Shown piece by piece: positions 11,834 through 13,103 of a stretch of 13,103 nucleotides of DNA; within the stretch, counting starts at the first letter, position 1, and the number at the start of each line of letters is the position of its first letter. Below the pieces are notes generated by a model that ran no database searches, was not told the DNA's origin, and worked only from the letters and a program-made list of their open reading frames with translations. This DNA is from an uncultured Rothia sp. (lineage in GTDB: Bacteria > Actinomycetota > Actinomycetes > Actinomycetales > Micrococcaceae). The stretch is from the NCBI RefSeq assembly GCF_937976295.1, contig NZ_CALJRY010000145.1, positions 1 through 13,103 on the forward strand, given 5' to 3'. The translations under genes and the position numbers were made by a program.

Positions 11834-12982
11834 CCCGCACAGAACACTCCCGCGCAAAACACCGCCTACACTCACAACACAGCCCCTACGCAGCCTGCCG
11901 CTACACACCAGGCGAAGCCGGCACGCCGCACGCATCGCCGCCTGCTGACCCCTCCGCTGGCTCAGAAGAACGGTATCGACCCGATTCAGCTGATCCTGCC
12001 GCTACTGGAGGAGCTGCCCGCCGAGCTCACCCCGAACAGCGCCGCCCCGGCAACCATTGCGGATTATCTGATTGCGCGTTTCTACCCGAACGACCCGCAG
12101 ATTATTCACGCCCGCTTCGACACCGGCGAGGTGCGCCTGGATGACGGCACGATTCTGACCAGCGATAGCCCCTACATGCCGGGCGAGCGCATCTGGTACT
12201 TCCGTGAGCTTGCCGATGAGCCGCAGCTGCCCTCCGATATGCCGGTGCTCTACGAGGATGAGCACGTGCTGGCGATTGATAAGCCGCATTTTCTGCCGAC
12301 CACCCCGCGCGGCTCCTATATTGCGCAGACCGCGCTGACCAAGCTGCGGGTGCGTGAGCAGAACCCGCTGCTGATCCCGATTCACCGCCTGGATCGCCCG
12401 ACCGCGGGCGTGCTGCTTTTTGCGAAGACGGTTCAGGCGCGCCGCCCCTTCCAGATGATGTTTCAGCACCGTCAGGTGTCGAAGACCTACCGTGCCGTGG
12501 CGCCGGTTCCCGCCGATGTTGCCGCCTCCGAGCAGGCGTTGAGTGCTAAGGGTCTGCAGGTGCGTTCGCATATTCAGAAGATTCGTGATCAGCTGCAGGT
12601 TCAGCAGCTGTCTGAGGCAGAGTGCGCGGCGGCCGGTGTGGAGCCGAATACGCTGACGACCGTGAAGATTCTGCGGACTTTCACCCCGAGTGCGCGGGCG
12701 GTTGAGGGATGGCGCACCGAGCCTACACTGAACGAAAAACGAGAATGGGCGCTCTATGATTTGGCGCCTCACACCGGCAAGACGCACCAGCTGCGGGCGC
12801 ACCTGAACCTTTTGGGCTCCCCCATTCTGGGCGATGTACTCTACCCGCGGGTGCTGCCTGACGCCCCAGACCGCCCGGAGTACCCGCTACAGCTGCTGGC
12901 GTACAGCCTGCACTTTGAGCACCCCATCACCGGCGAGCGGGTGGACCTGTACAGCGGGCGTTCGCTGACTGCCGCCGCCTAA
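11831..12982 (+). CDS. RluA-family RNA pseudouridine synthase
   Basis: 383 aa. Enzymes of this family turn specific uridines of rRNA or tRNA into pseudouridine in the cytoplasm. The signature motif HRLDRPTAGVLLF lies near residue 185, with the catalytic Asp at 188. Downstream, 'KTYRAVAPVP', the C-terminal 'HTGKTHQLRAHLNLLGSPILGDVLYP' region and 'PLQLLAYSL' are typical. The N-terminal ~100 residues match an actinobacterial subgroup I recall, with 'PPL..KNGIDPIQL' and 'MPGERIWYFREL...DEP'. The first ~35 residues are Ala/Thr/Gln-rich and probably disordered. An internal stretch of about 50 residues (240-290) between the catalytic core and the C-terminal motif is long and charged. The target uridine cannot be told from sequence. 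It is a single gene, followed by a GC-rich hairpin. Confidence 0.93.
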   Translation: MPAQNTPAQNTAYTHNTAPTQPAATHQAKPARRTHRRLLTPPLAQKNGIDPIQLILPLLEELPAELTPNSAAPATIADYLIARFYPNDPQIIHARFDTGEVRLDDGTILTSDSPYMPGERIWYFRELADEPQLPSDMPVLYEDEHVLAIDKPHFLPTTPRGSYIAQTALTKLRVREQNPLLIPIHRLDRPTAGVLLFAKTVQARRPFQMMFQHRQVSKTYRAVAPVPADVAASEQALSAKGLQVRSHIQKIRDQLQVQQLSEAECAAAGVEPNTLTTVKILRTFTPSARAVEGWRTEPTLNEKREWALYDLAPHTGKTHQLRAHLNLLGSPILGDVLYPRVLPDAPDRPEYPLQLLAYSLHFEHPITGERVDLYSGRSLTAAA

Positions 12983-13029
12983 CCGGTTTTTGAGTGGCGT
13001 TCACCCCGTTCCCTGCGGTGCATCTTGTT

Positions 13030-13068
13030 GGCGGGCTCTCGAAGAGGGATCACACCCGAGAGCCCGCC
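13030..13068. terminator. GC-rich hairpin after the pseudouridine synthase gene
   Basis: GGCGGGCTCTCG (13030-13041) pairs perfectly with CGAGAGCCCGCC (13057-13068) around a 15-nt loop, 47 nt after the stop codon. No T-run follows on either strand, so it is a probable rather than certain terminator. The last 35 nt of the window hold no feature that I can support. Confidence 0.65.
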
Positions 13069-13103
13069 CACAGCATCCGGGCGCTCAGAGGGCAAAAAGT
13101 GGG

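Overview
The window looks like chromosomal DNA from a high-GC Gram-positive actinobacterium. Gene content and codon style fit Micrococcaceae, and I think a Rothia species (R. mucilaginosa-like) is most likely. That assignment rests on recognising protein families and was not checked by a search. The evidence is the GC-rich third positions, a full-length actinobacterial-type Lhr helicase, a DUF4232-type lipoprotein, strong GGAG ribosome sites mixed with apparently leaderless genes, and long GC-rich terminator hairpins.

Layout from left to right. (1) 1-2299: two overlapping + strand genes, the first cut by the window edge, both of unknown function. They share a repeated ~60-residue module that resembles DUF4258/BrnT-like folds, two copies in each protein, and the second protein ends in a HicA-like domain. 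This is the least ordinary part of the window. (2) 2300-2578: a terminator hairpin and a repeated CTGGGGGCARTAY element. (3) 2579-3849: an adrenodoxin-type [2Fe-2S] ferredoxin, followed 2 nt later by a Ser/His-rich DUF4232 lipoprotein. (4) 3850-4013: two tandem duplications and a 23-bp perfect bidirectional terminator. (5) 4014-4601 (-): a RutE-like nitroreductase with a clear promoter and a palindromic operator at its transcription start. (6) 4749-10379 (+): a very long Lhr helicase (1876 aa) with several low-complexity inserts and an abrupt synonymous-codon switch inside the gene. (7) 10380-10686: tandem repeats, a terminator and a possible 37-codon gene. (8) 10687-11271 (-): a TetR-family repressor. 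(9) 11272-11830: an AT-rich spacer with a possible 22-codon peptide gene. (10) 11831-12982 (+): an RluA-family pseudouridine synthase, then a GC-rich hairpin.

The genes do not form one pathway. They look like five or six independent transcription units: the unknown pair, ferredoxin-lipoprotein, a probably stress-inducible nitroreductase, DNA repair (Lhr), a local regulator, and RNA modification. I see no insertion sequence, integrase, tRNA, rRNA or CRISPR array. The best candidate for something undescribed is the two-gene unit at the left edge.
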